DNA of 64,000 nt from assembly GCF_000510265.1 (NCBI RefSeq), contig NZ_CP006745.1, forward strand, positions 615,444 to 679,443, read 5' to 3'. A program made the translations under genes and the position numbers. A model generated the notes under the pieces. That model worked only from the letters and a program-made list of their open reading frames with translations. It did not search any database and was not told the origin of the DNA. Shown here in pieces: positions 54,098-64,000 of the stretch (positions are counted from its first letter, which is position 1; every line of letters starts with the position of its first letter). Source of the stretch: Candidatus Endolissoclinum faulkneri L5 (GTDB lineage: Bacteria > Pseudomonadota > Alphaproteobacteria > Thalassobaculales > Thalassobaculaceae).

Positions 54098-54976
54098 AAA
54101 CAACTCTAAATAAACCTAGTGTATACTAATATATTACCATTAACTATGTATATAATATTACCTGTGTATATAATATTACCTAGTAAATAAACCTAGTGTA
54201 ACTAATATATTACCTATTAACTATGTATATAATATTGCCTATGTAAATAATTACTATTACCTATATGTAAATAATTACAATAGTATTCATAATAATATCG
54301 AATAAAATACAACAACTTCATACATGGAAATTAACTATCATCAAATCAATGGCATATTTGCAGCTGAGATTATAGAAAAACAGCATCGCTATACCAAAAA
54401 TAGCTAACTATAATTTGCCCTTCCTGCAGAATTTTTTATTTTTGTCACTAGAGTATTTTATTTTTATGGTTGTTATTGTGCAACCATTTGTGACTAGCGA
54501 TGTTGGACTAAACGTAGTTATAGATTCTAAACGTAGCTATTGTAAACCTGTTTTCAAAAAATTTTATTTTTATTTGCCCTAGAATTTTAAAATTTGTCCT
54601 AAAAGAATTTTAAAAATATATTTAGCGTCTAGGTGCAAAATGATATTCTTGGCTTAGTTCCAATAATGTTTTAAATGAGCTTGTTGCGTCAATTCACCAA
54701 AATAGATTGAATTTATTAAGATTATCTAGAATATCTAGAAATTTTGAAGATTATGCTAGATTTTGCACTTAGAATTATTTGTGTGATTTTGCGGTTTTTA
54801 TTTGGTATCTAATAGTTTTACTGATTTTAAAAGCCTTAGCTGTAATTTGAGTTGATTAGTTTGTGCATTGCAACACAAGAATTTATAGATCTTGAAAATG
54901 AGAGGTTTTCCATTATTTTTCTCCGTTTAAGGTTTGGAGCGAAGTTAAAGTGCTGCCGCATATTAGGGGGTACCCA
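54098..54976. other. Divergent spacer upstream of pdhA
   Basis: About 880 bp between the minus-strand aminotransferase and pdhA. It holds a 77-bp-period duplication with smaller repeats inside (54107-54238), AATTTTAAAATTTGTCC-type partial repeats near 54580, and TATCTAGA repeats near 54725. The pdhA promoter must be here, but I cannot place it. Confidence 0.6.
54107..54238. repeat. Nested duplication, period 77 bp
   Basis: A block starting TAAATAAACCTAGTGTA (54107) recurs at 54184. The two copies then stay aligned through ACTAATATATTACC, TTAACTATGTATATAATATT and CCT, with a few small differences. Inside, GTATATAATATTACCT itself is doubled near 54148-54180, and TGTAAATAATTAC recurs twice further on (54242-54290). 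It lies 10 bp upstream of the aminotransferase start. Confidence 0.85.
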
Positions 54977-56041
54977 ATGGCCTGTGCACCAAGCAAAAAG
55001 TCTTCCTCGTCTCTTATGGCTTCTGAAAAAGAGCCAGTTGCTGACGAGGTTTCATCATTAGGATATAAGTTGCCACTTATAACTGTGCCTTCCAAGGAGG
55101 AATTAATTGCTCTTTATCGTAACATGTTGGTAATTCGACGATTTGAGGAAAAGGCCAGTCAACTCTATGGAATGGGTCTTATTGGAGGCTTTTGTCATTT
55201 GTATATCGGCCAGGAAGCAGTGGTTGTGGGTATGCAGGCATCAATTGAAGACGGTGATACTGTTGTAACTTCCTATCGCGATCATGGTCACATGTTAGCT
55301 TCTGGCATGGAGGCACGTGGTGTTATGGCCGAATTAACCGGTCGTATCGGTGGCTACTCTAAAGGCAAGGGTGGCTCGATGCATATGTTTAGTCGTGAGA
55401 AAAATTTCTTTGGCGGTCACGGAATTGTTGGCGCTCAAGTGCCGATAGGCACTGGCCTTGCTTTTAACCACCGTTATAGAAAAACTGACCGGGTTTCACT
55501 TATTTATCTAGGGGACGGCGCGGTAAATCAGGGTCAGGTTTATGAGAGCTTTAATATGGCTGCGCTCTGGAAGTTGCCAGCGATATTTATTATCGAAAAT
55601 AATGAGTACGCCATGGGTACATCGCAGCAGCGCTCTACTGCTGGTTTGTCTATGGCGCAACGTGGATGTGCCTACGGTATTCCTGGTGAAGAGATTGATG
55701 GTATGGATGTTTTGGCCGTTAGAGCAGCTGGCGAGAAGTCAGTTAAATATTGTCGCGATGGCTACGGTCCCTGCCTTCTGGAAATGAAGACATACCGTTA
55801 TCGCGGCCACTCTATGTCTGATCCAGCTAAGTATCGCAGCAAGGATGAGGTCAATGATGTGCGTCAAAAGCGTGATCCGATTGATTCTATTCGTCGACTA
55901 ATCTTGAAGCAGAGTGTGTGCGAAGATACCCTAAAAAAAGTTGACCTTGAGGTCAAGGATTTGATTACCGAAGCTGCAAACTTCTCGCAGCAAAGCCCTA
56001 GTCCTGACATTGATGAGTTGTGGACTGACGTGCTGATCTAA
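54977..56041 (+). CDS. pdhA: Pyruvate dehydrogenase E1 alpha subunit
   Basis: Thiamine-diphosphate enzyme half that decarboxylates pyruvate, as an alpha/beta heterotetramer. The frame is open to GTG 54950, but ATG 54977 is preceded by AGGGGG at 6 nt and gives a normal 354-residue protein; the first 35 residues are low complexity and Ser-rich. The TPP-binding motif GDGAVNQG...NN is intact, as are ENNEYAMGTSQQRS and the phosphorylation-loop region YRYRGHSMSDPAKYR. It leads the gene group that encodes the whole PDH complex; pdhB follows after 484 bp. Confidence 0.96.
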   Translation: MACAPSKKSSSSLMASEKEPVADEVSSLGYKLPLITVPSKEELIALYRNMLVIRRFEEKASQLYGMGLIGGFCHLYIGQEAVVVGMQASIEDGDTVVTSYRDHGHMLASGMEARGVMAELTGRIGGYSKGKGGSMHMFSREKNFFGGHGIVGAQVPIGTGLAFNHRYRKTDRVSLIYLGDGAVNQGQVYESFNMAALWKLPAIFIIENNEYAMGTSQQRSTAGLSMAQRGCAYGIPGEEIDGMDVLAVRAAGEKSVKYCRDGYGPCLLEMKTYRYRGHSMSDPAKYRSKDEVNDVRQKRDPIDSIRRLILKQSVCEDTLKKVDLEVKDLITEAANFSQQSPSPDIDELWTDVLI

Positions 56042-56525
56042 GGTTAACTTGAGCTTCACTAAAAATACTCTAAGGATAAGGTGAGTAATAATTTTATTTA
56101 GTGCATATTTTAGAGCATTTTGCTTTGCTGCTAAGCTTACGTATTGCGCTAAGAAGTGAGGATTGCGAAAATAAGATACTAACTATAGCTCTTATTTCTG
56201 GCAGGTGGTTAACTATTAGTTTGAGTACAATCTAGCAAATCTGTAATTAAGGGTCTAAATTAAGTTGATAATGACACAGTATCTGTTTAGAGGATTATTG
56301 TGAAACTGTAAAAACAAGACAATACTGATAATCGTATGTTCGATAAAGTTTTCCTTAAAGTAAAAAAGGCTTTTGGCTGAATCCAGTTATCTCCTAAACA
56401 GTCTAGAAAAAAGAAAACTATCGAACCATAGCCCTCTGAAAGAAGTCAAATAACAGACTATGTATATTGAAACCATTAAAGCCGCTACTTCCGTTTATTT
56501 TTAGTTAGTACGGGGAGTTACCTTT
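56042..56525. other. Spacer pdhA-pdhB
   Basis: 484 bp without a gene in what is usually a tight operon. I see no terminator or clear promoter; expansion of this gap is itself unusual. Confidence 0.55.
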
Positions 56526-57542
56526 GTGTCCAATGTTCAGCTTCCAAGCGAAGAAAATTTTTTTAAAGAGACTGTGCGTGAAGCTTTGCGTGATGCAATG
56601 GCTGAAGAAATGCGTAATGATAGCGAGGTTTTCCTTATTGGTGAAGAAGTTGCTGAGTATCAGGGAGCTTATAAGGTTACTCAAGGCTTACTTGATGAAT
56701 TTGGCGCTGAACGGGTCGTCGACACCCCGATCACGGAGCATGGTTTTACTGGACTTGCCATCGGCGCTGCTTTCGGAAATTTAAAGCCGATTGTAGAGTT
56801 TATGACTTTTAATTTTGCTATGCAGGCAATTGACCAAATAATCAATTCTGCTGCTAAAACTCTTTACATGTCTGGAGGGCAAATTAGCTGTTCAATTGTA
56901 TTTCGTGGTCCAAATGGAGTTGCTTCTCGTGTCGCTGCTCAACACTCCCAGTGCTACGCTAGTTGGTATGCTCATTGTCCTGGTTTAAAGGTTATCTCTC
57001 CTTGGTCTGCAGCAGATGCTAAAGGTTTATTAAAAGCTGCGATTCGCGATCCTAATCCGGTTATTTTCCTTGAAAATGAAGTAATGTATGGTCACTCCTT
57101 TAATGTTCCGGTAGATCCCGATTTTATTTTGCCGATCGGTAAGGCGGAGATCGTGCGGTTTGGCAAAGACGTTACTATCACAGCCTTTTCTATTATGGTG
57201 GGTAAAGCTCTTGAGGCGGCCGAAAAGCTAGCAGAGCTAAAGGTTGATGCTGAAGTTATCAATTTACGTACTATTCGCCCGCTCGATATAAAAACTATAG
57301 TAACTTCTGTGCAAAAAACAAATCGTTTGGTTACAGTAGAAGAGGGCTGGGCTTATTACGGCGTTGGCTCAGAGATTGCAACTCAGGTTATGGAGTTTGC
57401 TTTTGATCATCTAGATGCACCTGTTGGTCGTGTTGCTGGCGCTGATGTGCCAATGCCATACGCCGCCAATTTAGAAAAACTTGCGGTGCCGCAGGTTGAT
57501 AATATAGTTGCTGCAGTCAAGAATGCCTGCTACCGCACATAA
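56526..57542 (+). CDS. pdhB: Pyruvate dehydrogenase E1 beta subunit
   Basis: Partner of PdhA; it binds the pyrimidine end of thiamine diphosphate. The 338-residue protein starts at GTG with GGGGAG about 8 nt upstream. The family segments are present: the conserved Glu region [58 protein letters not shown], and RPLDIKTIV. It lacks the N-terminal lipoyl domain found on PdhB in several alphaproteobacteria, so the only lipoyl domain visible in this cluster is on PdhC. It lies 17 nt before pdhC. Confidence 0.96.
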   Translation: MSNVQLPSEENFFKETVREALRDAMAEEMRNDSEVFLIGEEVAEYQGAYKVTQGLLDEFGAERVVDTPITEHGFTGLAIGAAFGNLKPIVEFMTFNFAMQAIDQIINSAAKTLYMSGGQISCSIVFRGPNGVASRVAAQHSQCYASWYAHCPGLKVISPWSAADAKGLLKAAIRDPNPVIFLENEVMYGHSFNVPVDPDFILPIGKAEIVRFGKDVTITAFSIMVGKALEAAEKLAELKVDAEVINLRTIRPLDIKTIVTSVQKTNRLVTVEEGWAYYGVGSEIATQVMEFAFDHLDAPVGRVAGADVPMPYAANLEKLAVPQVDNIVAAVKNACYRT

Positions 57543-57559
57543 CGGAAAAAATTTAAGCG

Positions 57560-58822
57560 ATGCCTATACCTATTACAATGCCGGCGCTATCTCCAACTAT
57601 GACCGAGGGTACTCTCGCTAAATGGATGGTAAAGGAAGGTGATACTGTATCTCCAGGCGACGTGATAGTTGAGATTGAAACTGATAAGGCTACCATGGAA
57701 GTGGAAGCAGTTGATGAGGGTATATTAGGCAGGATAATCATCAACAGCGGCACTAGAGGGGTTGCTGTTAATACGGTGATTGCTTTCCTTTTGGAGGAAG
57801 GCGAGAATATCCAGGATATTCCTGTCGAAAAAAAATTATCGCCTATATTAGAAAATGAAAAGCTTTTTAACGAAGAATTATTTTTATCTAATGTTAGTCT
57901 TACTTCAGAAAATTCTTTTAATCCAATCAATACCAGCGATAAGCGGGTATTCGCTACTCCCCTTGCTAGACGTTTAGCTAGGCAGATTGGAGTTGATTTG
58001 AATGGTATTATCGGCACTGGCCCAAATGGGCGGATTGTTAAAGCCGATGTGGAAAACGCAGGAGCTGTATTAGCACCTAAGGATATTTTGTCTGAGTCTT
58101 CTATAGATCAATCATTACCGTTTGGCCAACCTAATGTTCCAGATTACAATGAGATTACAAATACTACTATGCGTAAGATTATTGCCAAACGCTTAATCGA
58201 ATCCAAGCACTGTGCTCCGCATTTTTATCTAACTATTGATTGTGAGATCGACGAACTTCTTAGAGTTCGCAAGGAACTAAATGCTAAGTCTAATGACTAT
58301 AAACTATCGTTAAATGATCTATTAATTCGTGCTGCTGCTATTGCTTTGAGACGTGTTCCAAATGTCAATTCTTCTTGGAGGGAGGAGGCTATTCGCGTCT
58401 ATCGCCAAATCGATATTGCTGTTGCAGTAGCTATCGAGGGGGGGTTGGTTACGCCGGTGGTTCGTGATGCAGGCTCTAAGGGGTTAATTGAGATATCATA
58501 CTTGATGAAAGACTTAATCAGTCGCGCTCGTGACGGTAAGTTGCTGCCGGAAGAGTATCAAGGTGGAACATTCTCGATTTCCAACCTGGGTATGTTTGGC
58601 ATAAAAGATTTTGCTGCAATCATTAACCCACCTCAGGGGGCGATAATAGCTATTGGTAGTGGCGAAAAGCGTCCAATAGTTAAAGATGGTAAGCTTAGTA
58701 TTGCTACAATTATGAGTTGTACTTTATCTGTTGATCACCGTGTTATAGATGGTGCTGTTGCTGCAAATTTTCTAAATACTTTTAGGAATTTAATCGAATA
58801 TCCTCTTGCTATGCTTTTGTGA
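57560..58822 (+). CDS. pdhC: Dihydrolipoamide acetyltransferase (PDH E2)
   Basis: Core of the pyruvate dehydrogenase complex; it transfers the acetyl group from lipoamide to coenzyme A. The 420-residue protein has one N-terminal lipoyl domain (about 1-80) with the lipoylated Lys43 in EIETDKATMEVEA. A linker, a peripheral-subunit-binding domain (about 135-170, ATPLARRLARQIGVDL) and the catalytic domain follow, with His393 in SVDHRVIDGA. The linker (about 85-130) is short and not Ala/Pro-rich. Start ATG lies 17 nt after pdhB. The single lipoyl domain and the neighbours identify it as E2 of PDH rather than of 2-oxoglutarate dehydrogenase. Confidence 0.96.
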   Translation: MPIPITMPALSPTMTEGTLAKWMVKEGDTVSPGDVIVEIETDKATMEVEAVDEGILGRIIINSGTRGVAVNTVIAFLLEEGENIQDIPVEKKLSPILENEKLFNEELFLSNVSLTSENSFNPINTSDKRVFATPLARRLARQIGVDLNGIIGTGPNGRIVKADVENAGAVLAPKDILSESSIDQSLPFGQPNVPDYNEITNTTMRKIIAKRLIESKHCAPHFYLTIDCEIDELLRVRKELNAKSNDYKLSLNDLLIRAAAIALRRVPNVNSSWREEAIRVYRQIDIAVAVAIEGGLVTPVVRDAGSKGLIEISYLMKDLISRARDGKLLPEEYQGGTFSISNLGMFGIKDFAAIINPPQGAIIAIGSGEKRPIVKDGKLSIATIMSCTLSVDHRVIDGAVAANFLNTFRNLIEYPLAMLL

Positions 58823-58834
58823 AGGAGGATCTAT

Positions 58835-60250
58835 ATGTCTAATGATCAATTTGATCTTATCGTGATTGGAGGCGGTCCAGGTGGTTACGTCGCTGCAATA
58901 CGTGCTGCTCAGCTAGGTATGCGGGTAGCACTGATCGAGCGTGAGCACCTTGGTGGCATTTGTTTGAACTGGGGATGTATTCCGACCAAGTCGCTGTTAC
59001 GTTGTTCAGAGGTCGCCCACATCTTACACAACTTAGATCTTTATTGTTTTACTGCTAAAGATATATCGTTCGATCTTAAAGGAATAGTCAGGCGCTCACG
59101 TGACATTGCTAAGCAGCTTTCTGCTGGTATTGCCCATTTGCTGAAAAAAAATAATATCACCTTCCTTGATGGCCATGGTAAATTAGCAGGAATTTCCGGG
59201 AGTTTACGTAAAGTTGAGGTAAGTAAAAACGGTAAGTTAATAAAAAACTACTGTGCAAAGCATATAATTTTAGCTACCGGTGCGCGTGCAAACACACTTG
59301 CAGGCATTAAGCCAAACGGCAAAAATATCGTCACCTATAAAGAAGCTATGTCACCTGATACTATGCCAAAGAAGCTCTTAATTATTGGCTCTGGTGCTAT
59401 CGGCATGGAATTTGCTAGCTTTTATAGCGATATGGGTGTAGACGTTACCGTTATCGAAAGCATAGATCGTATTTTACATGCCGAAGATGCAGAGATCTCT
59501 GCTTTTGCTATGAAGCAATTTATTAAACAAGGAATCAAGATATATACTTCTGTTAATTTACATCGTCTGATTGCTATCAATCAGGGCTATAAGGCTGAAA
59601 TTGAGTTAAGTGGTAACAACAAGAAAATTATAGAAATTGACCGCGTTCTTTTAGCCATTGGTATAATAGGTAACGTGGAAAATATAGGCCTGGAAAACAC
59701 TAAGATAAAGGTAGAAAAAACTCATGTAGTCACCAACGAGTGGTTTGATACTGGGGAACCTGGCGTATATGCAATTGGTGATTTAGTCGGTCCACCATGG
59801 CTTGCCCATAAGGCAAGCCATGAGGCGGTACTCTGCGTGGAAAAAATTGCTGGCTTGGATGGCTTGTATCCTATTAATGCTAGAATGATTCCTAACTGTA
59901 CCTATACTCGGCCACAGATAGCTAGTATTGGCTTGACTGAGGGAGAAGCTAAGAAAACGGAGAGCGAGCTTAAAATTGGCCGTTTTCCTTGTATAGGTAA
60001 TGGTAAAGCAATAATATTAGGTCAGCAGGAAGGTATTGTGAAAACTATATTTAGTGCCAAGACCGGTGAATTATTGGGCGCGCATATGATTGGCGCTGAG
60101 GTAACTGAATTGATTCATAGTTATGGAATTGCGATGAATTTGGAAACTACTGAGACAGAGCTGATGCATACTATTTTCCCGCATCCTACTCTTAGTGAAA
60201 TGATACATGAGTCTATTCTTCATGCATATAGCCGAGCAATTCATTTTTAA
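58835..60250 (+). CDS. lpd: Dihydrolipoyl dehydrogenase (E3)
   Basis: FAD enzyme that reoxidises dihydrolipoamide with NAD. The 471-residue protein has the FAD loop GGGPGGYVA (12-20) and the redox disulfide Cys43/Cys48 (GGICLNWGCIPTK). The NAD loop GSGAIGMEFASFY and the C-terminal interface motif HPHPTLSE-like HPTLSEMIHE, with the catalytic His, are also intact. A strong AAGGAGG lies before the ATG, and only 12 nt separate it from pdhC, so it is translated from the same message. Confidence 0.96.
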   Translation: MSNDQFDLIVIGGGPGGYVAAIRAAQLGMRVALIEREHLGGICLNWGCIPTKSLLRCSEVAHILHNLDLYCFTAKDISFDLKGIVRRSRDIAKQLSAGIAHLLKKNNITFLDGHGKLAGISGSLRKVEVSKNGKLIKNYCAKHIILATGARANTLAGIKPNGKNIVTYKEAMSPDTMPKKLLIIGSGAIGMEFASFYSDMGVDVTVIESIDRILHAEDAEISAFAMKQFIKQGIKIYTSVNLHRLIAINQGYKAEIELSGNNKKIIEIDRVLLAIGIIGNVENIGLENTKIKVEKTHVVTNEWFDTGEPGVYAIGDLVGPPWLAHKASHEAVLCVEKIAGLDGLYPINARMIPNCTYTRPQIASIGLTEGEAKKTESELKIGRFPCIGNGKAIILGQQEGIVKTIFSAKTGELLGAHMIGAEVTELIHSYGIAMNLETTETELMHTIFPHPTLSEMIHESILHAYSRAIHF

Positions 60251-60296
60251 AATTTTAATTTTTAAATATATATTTAATGGAATAAAGGGTTAAGCA

Positions 60297-61274
60297 ATGA
60301 AAGGGTTGGCGTCAATATATAAAGATAGATTACGTGTTCGCCATCCTGAGAAAGCACATAAACCAGATAATTTGGTACAAAAGCGCAAGCCTAGTTGGTT
60401 AAGAGTAAGAGCCGCTTCTTCACAAACTTACCAGGAAACTCGTACTATAATGCGCGATTTTAATCTTCACACTGTATGTGAAGAAGCGGCTTGTCCCAAT
60501 ATAGCTGAGTGCTGGTCTAAACGTCACGCAACGATGATGATACTTGGTTCAGTTTGTACTAGAGCTTGTGCATTCTGCAACGTTGCCACGGGTAAGCCAA
60601 ATCAAGTTGATCCTAATGAACCAGAAAATGTAGCAAAATCAGTTATAAAGCTTGGGTTAAATCACGTGGTAATTACTTCAGTGGATCGCGATGATTTACC
60701 GGATGGTGGTGCAGGGCATTTTGCAGAGACCATTTTGCAAATTAGAAAGTATTCTCCTACTACGACTGTAGAAGTTTTGACACCTGATTTTAGACGTAAA
60801 ACAGATGCTTTAGCCATAGTAGTAGGAGCTAAGCCGGACGTGTTTAACCATAATCTAGAGACAGTACCGCGTTTATACACTGCTATTCGTCCTGGTGCTC
60901 GTTATTTTAATTCTCTTCATCTACTACATAGTGTTAAGGAAATGGCTCCTTTTATATCAACTAAATCCGGTATTATGGTTGGTTTGGGCGAGACTGCTGA
61001 AGAGGTTAATCAAGTGATGGATGACATGCGTTCAGCTAAAGTAGACTGTATTACTATTGGTCAATACATGCAGCCGACTCCTAAACACCATGCGGTTGAT
61101 AGATTTGTACCACCAGAAGAATTTGAAACTTACAAGAATCGTGCCTTTAGTAAAGGTTTTCTTATTGTCTCTTCTTCACCACTCACTCGCTCGTCTTATT
61201 TTGCAGGAGAGGATTTTGCTAAACTAAACGCTGCTCGTAAGGCGCGGTTAGCAGATAAAGGCGATGTTGTATAA
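60297..61274 (+). CDS. lipA: Lipoyl synthase
   Basis: Radical-SAM enzyme that inserts two sulfurs into protein-bound octanoyl chains, making the lipoyl group used by PdhC. The 325-residue protein has both iron-sulfur clusters: the auxiliary set Cys61, Cys66, Cys72 ([12 protein letters not shown]) and the radical-SAM set Cys87, Cys91, Cys94 (CTRACAFC). The conserved late serine in [12 protein letters not shown] is present. It starts 46 nt after lpd, so it is likely part of the pdh transcript. The partner octanoyltransferase (lipB) is not in this window. Confidence 0.97.
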   Translation: MKGLASIYKDRLRVRHPEKAHKPDNLVQKRKPSWLRVRAASSQTYQETRTIMRDFNLHTVCEEAACPNIAECWSKRHATMMILGSVCTRACAFCNVATGKPNQVDPNEPENVAKSVIKLGLNHVVITSVDRDDLPDGGAGHFAETILQIRKYSPTTTVEVLTPDFRRKTDALAIVVGAKPDVFNHNLETVPRLYTAIRPGARYFNSLHLLHSVKEMAPFISTKSGIMVGLGETAEEVNQVMDDMRSAKVDCITIGQYMQPTPKHHAVDRFVPPEEFETYKNRAFSKGFLIVSSSPLTRSSYFAGEDFAKLNAARKARLADKGDVV

Positions 61275-61336
61275 TGCTATCAGCTCAATTTATAACTTTT
61301 TCATTATGCTCATATAAATTAATGCAGTTGTATTGA

Positions 61337-61813
61337 ATGCCGTTACATTCAGAAAAGCGCGTAGTTTATTATTTACCGGAACAGATGTACGCGCTTGTCG
61401 CTGACGTCGAATCTTACCCTGATTTTTTACCGTGGTGTGCTGGGGCACGCATTAATAAGCGCTATGATAATATTTTCTTTGCTGATTTGATGATTGGATA
61501 TAAGCTATTTCGCGAGAAATTTACATCTAAAGTTGGGTTATACCCGCAAGAAAACCGAATTGAGGTAACTTATACAGACGGTCCTTTTCTTTATCTTAAA
61601 AATTACTGGGGTTTTCATAAACATGGCGATTATTGCTTAATCGATTTTTATTTAGATTTCGAATTTAAGAACATCGTCATACAGCGTATGATGAGATTGT
61701 TTTTTAACGAGGCCGTGCGCCGTATGGTGCAAGCTTTTGAAGATCGAGCAGAATCATTGTATGGTGCATCGAGCATTTTTAAGTCTGCTAGCTGTTCTTC
61801 GAAGCATTTTTAG
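61337..61813 (+). CDS. Coq10/RatA-type START-domain protein
   Basis: A 158-residue protein of the polyketide-cyclase/START fold. Alphaproteobacterial members are orthologous to mitochondrial Coq10, a ubiquinone-binding protein needed for efficient respiration; E. coli RatA is a relative. The family N-terminus (VYYLPEQMYALVADVESYPDFLPWC) and the C-terminal helix (RRMVQAFEDRAESLYG) are clear. It starts with ATG 62 nt after lipA, the order found in many alphaproteobacteria. A ubiquinone role fits the bc1 operon kept in the same window. The Coq10 function is inferred from family and place. Confidence 0.92.
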   Translation: MPLHSEKRVVYYLPEQMYALVADVESYPDFLPWCAGARINKRYDNIFFADLMIGYKLFREKFTSKVGLYPQENRIEVTYTDGPFLYLKNYWGFHKHGDYCLIDFYLDFEFKNIVIQRMMRLFFNEAVRRMVQAFEDRAESLYGASSIFKSASCSSKHF

Positions 61814-62059
61814 ACTAGATAAATTTGCTTTGTTTGTGTTTGAATAAGTAACAATGCTTGATTTTACTTTCATTTGTATAGTATAATCAGTGGGTTATAT
61901 TATCTGCGTACAAGTTGAAAAAATTGATTATTACTCTGCGAAAGTAATTGTATAATTAATTTTTTATTAGTTGAATAATTTTTTCTTCATTAAAGTAGTT
62001 CGGTGAATATATTGTTATTTGTTGTGAATTTCTAAGCTAACTTGCTATTAAGCTAGATT

Positions 62060-62090
62060 TATAATTATATTCTTCAAGAATATAATTATA
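62060..62090. repeat. Palindrome, 15-bp arms with one central base
   Basis: TATAATTATATTCTT (62060-62074), C, AAGAATATAATTATA (62076-62090). Perfect pairing, about 250 bp after the last gene. Confidence 0.8.
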
Positions 62091-63394
62091 TTGCGATAAG
62101 ATTTATTGATAGTTTATTTAGAAGATTTTTGAAATTATGCGTAGAGTATATTTCATGAAAAAGAATAATTAATTTATTTAATATCTAATTGAACATCCCT
62201 TAGTGATATCTTTCAGTATAATTCAACCAATTATTTATATCAAATTGATCTATCTAATAGATAAAGTATATAATAACTAGTGTTTAACCTAAAGTTTGTT
62301 TATTTTGAACTATCTCTTTTTATAAAGAAGCAACTAATAAAATTTCCTTACTATTTTAGGAAAAAATTTACTGTAGCAAGAGTACAGGAATTAGGTAATT
62401 AAAATGATGTACTAATGTAATTAAAGTTATACAATATATCATCTTATTAAGATGAATTTATCTTTTTTTTTGTAGTACTATAACTAAAATTATTTCAGTA
62501 GCTTAGTCGAATTGTTATTCGTTAGTTCTATTAAGACATAGATTATAAGTGTCTTTAGTTAGATTAGTTGTTTAATTGCTGCAGTACGCTGACTTATTTT
62601 ATAGAATAAAATACAGCTTGTTAAGCAATGATTTATTGATTTTTTTTACTTAACACAATTTTTATATACTATGATTAATCTTGTATTAGCTTTTGCGCAA
62701 TCGATTTATAAAACGATTAGAATTATCGTAAAAAACTAGATATCACTATAAATTAGAATGCTAAGTAATTTTATAAACAATAACAAAGTGCTAGAAGTTG
62801 TTTTTATTTATTTGTGACATATTTTAAAAATTGTTTTTTGAGATTAAACACAGGATAAGTAATTTATAATTCTAAATTAGAGATTTTTGCTAAATTTCCA
62901 ATACATAAGGTAACTAATTTACTATTTTATGAGAGCAAAAGATTAATTATTAAATACTTAATTAAAATACGATGCTTATCATAAAGATAATTAACGGTTA
63001 TTTAAATAAGCATAATGTAGAATATTACATTGTAGAATTCTTCATAAATACTATTGAATTTGTTTAAAGTGTACTAATGATTTTTCTTATTCTTTGTAAT
63101 AAAACCTATAAGTTCAATGAGTACATACTGAATAAGCAGAATATAATCACAAGTATTTTTAAGGCGATTATAAGTTAGTTCAAGAAAGAAAGCTTTGCTA
63201 GATTGTACCTATTTCACAGCAATAAAAATATAAAATGATTTTATCATTCTTACGGGGTAGAGCTACTTATACAATATACTATAGATAATATCTATACGAT
63301 CTTACAGATTATTTCATTAAAAGCATCAACAATAAAAACTTGGATTATAATATAAAACTAAATTTTGATAACTACAATGAATTTAATCAGATTA

Positions 63395-63412
63395 AGTCTA
63401 TTCGTATAGACT
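63395..63412. repeat. Hairpin, 7-bp arms with a TCGT loop
   Basis: AGTCTAT, TCGT, ATAGACT. Perfect 7-bp stem; no T-run. Confidence 0.5.
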
Positions 63413-63736
63413 ATCGAGCTATAAATAATAGCAATACTCTGCTAATTATACACATCTCAAAATTCATATGAATAAAATACGCTATTTAACAATAACAATC
63501 ATATCTAACAAGCTGTTTAATTTTTGAACACCAGAACTAGATTAGTAAAATCTAACTAGTAATAATAACAAGTGTATTAAGAAACATTGTTCCTCATGGG
63601 CGTTAAATGTATTAAATTATTAAATACGAACGATTATCAAAAATAAGTTATATAAAGCTTAATTTGATATTGATTAGTCAATTATAAAAATTATTGCATG
63701 AATAATTAAACTATTTTATTGTAGATTTATGAGGCA

Positions 63737-63775
63737 ATGCAATTTAAATAATATTAATATTATTTTAAATTGCAT
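63737..63775. repeat. 39-nt near-perfect palindrome
   Basis: Left half begins ATGCAATTTAAATAATATT and the right half is its reverse complement with one extra T. The whole folds into a 19-bp stem with a single bulge. A-rich sequence follows. Confidence 0.75.
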
Positions 63776-64000
63776 AAAAAATTGCAAATTAGCTAGAAGC
63801 TATAAAGAAAAAAAATAAAGATAACAACTAAATTAGTTAATACGCTTTATTATCAGCCGATCCTTAGCCGATTATTTGTGATGGAATAATTTCCATATCA
63901 TAAAAAATAAAAATAGCAATAAATAATAACTTACCTTGATATAAGGTATTATAGAAGCACAGTAATGCAATTTTAATTTATATTATTTCGCTTTTATTGG

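Larger units (their letters stand above)
61814..64000. other. Gene-free stretch at the right end (2.2 kb)
   Basis: No gene seen up to the window edge. It holds several palindromes: 62060-62090, 63395-63412 and 63737-63775, plus TCATCTTA/TAAGATGA near 62442 and TATTTTAT/ATAAAATA near 62597. In relatives cinA would follow ratA; it is not visible. Confidence 0.6.

Noticed and set aside
63250-63275. GGGGTAGAGCTAC, like a tRNA D-arm
   Set aside because: No acceptor stem, anticodon stem or T-arm can be built around it.

Overview
The window looks like a piece of the chromosome of a genome-reduced, host-associated alphaproteobacterium. Three observations point there. The gene set and order are alphaproteobacterial: a fbcFBC (petABC) operon, the TrcR/DUF1013 cell-cycle regulator, F1-ATPase genes without the Fo genes, and pdhA-pdhB-pdhC-lpd-lipA-ratA in a row. 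The genes I recognise add up to about 33 kb of 64 kb (roughly 52% coding, by my own sum). The spacers are very AT-rich, while the genes are clearly richer in G+C and have intact active sites. Low coding density with intact housekeeping genes is known from recently restricted symbionts; the tunicate symbiont Candidatus Endolissoclinum faulkneri is one alphaproteobacterium with this look, but I cannot confirm a species from the sequence alone.

Layout. 1-4.4 kb: trcR and tag. 4.7-7.3 kb (minus): cytochrome bc1 operon petA-petB-petC. 8.6-11.1 kb (minus): yidC and rnpA, with rpmH and yidD not visible. 11.7-12.9 kb: argG. 13.7-18.5 kb: atpHAGDC. 20.5-21 kb: rppH. 24.8-28.3 kb: fabG-acpP-fabF-mltG, then gmk at 29.3 kb. 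31.4 kb (minus): a small zinc-finger gene of 59 codons. 33.2-41.2 kb (minus): clpB, prmC, prfA, ispG. 42.4-45.1 kb: rsfS (minus) and gpmI (plus). 47.4-54.1 kb (minus): dnaB, an inositol-monophosphatase family gene and a D-amino-acid aminotransferase family gene. 55-61.8 kb: pdhA, pdhB, pdhC, lpd, lipA, ratA.

The genes describe a respiring cell. Pyruvate enters through pyruvate dehydrogenase (lipoylated with help from LipA). Electrons pass through ubiquinol and the bc1 complex (RatA/Coq10 family nearby), and F1Fo-ATPase makes ATP. Basic translation, membrane insertion, replication, fatty-acid, isoprenoid and arginine functions are also kept. No tRNA, rRNA, CRISPR array, transposase, prophage or secondary-metabolite gene was seen.

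The most unusual features are outside the coding regions or at gene starts. (1) The spacers hold many short head-to-tail duplications (two copies of about 12-30 bp), one of which copies the rnpA start codon. (2) The spacers hold many perfect or near-perfect palindromes and hairpins of unrelated sequence, the largest a 50-bp perfect palindrome at 49139-49188. (3) rsfS and petC each have a strong Shine-Dalgarno sequence followed, at the right distance, by no ATG/GTG/TTG codon: ATA for rsfS and CTG (or ATT) for petC. (4) The ATP synthase epsilon subunit lacks its C-terminal helical domain. I found no new multi-gene system; the best candidates for something new are the spacer repeat/palindrome process and the non-standard starts.
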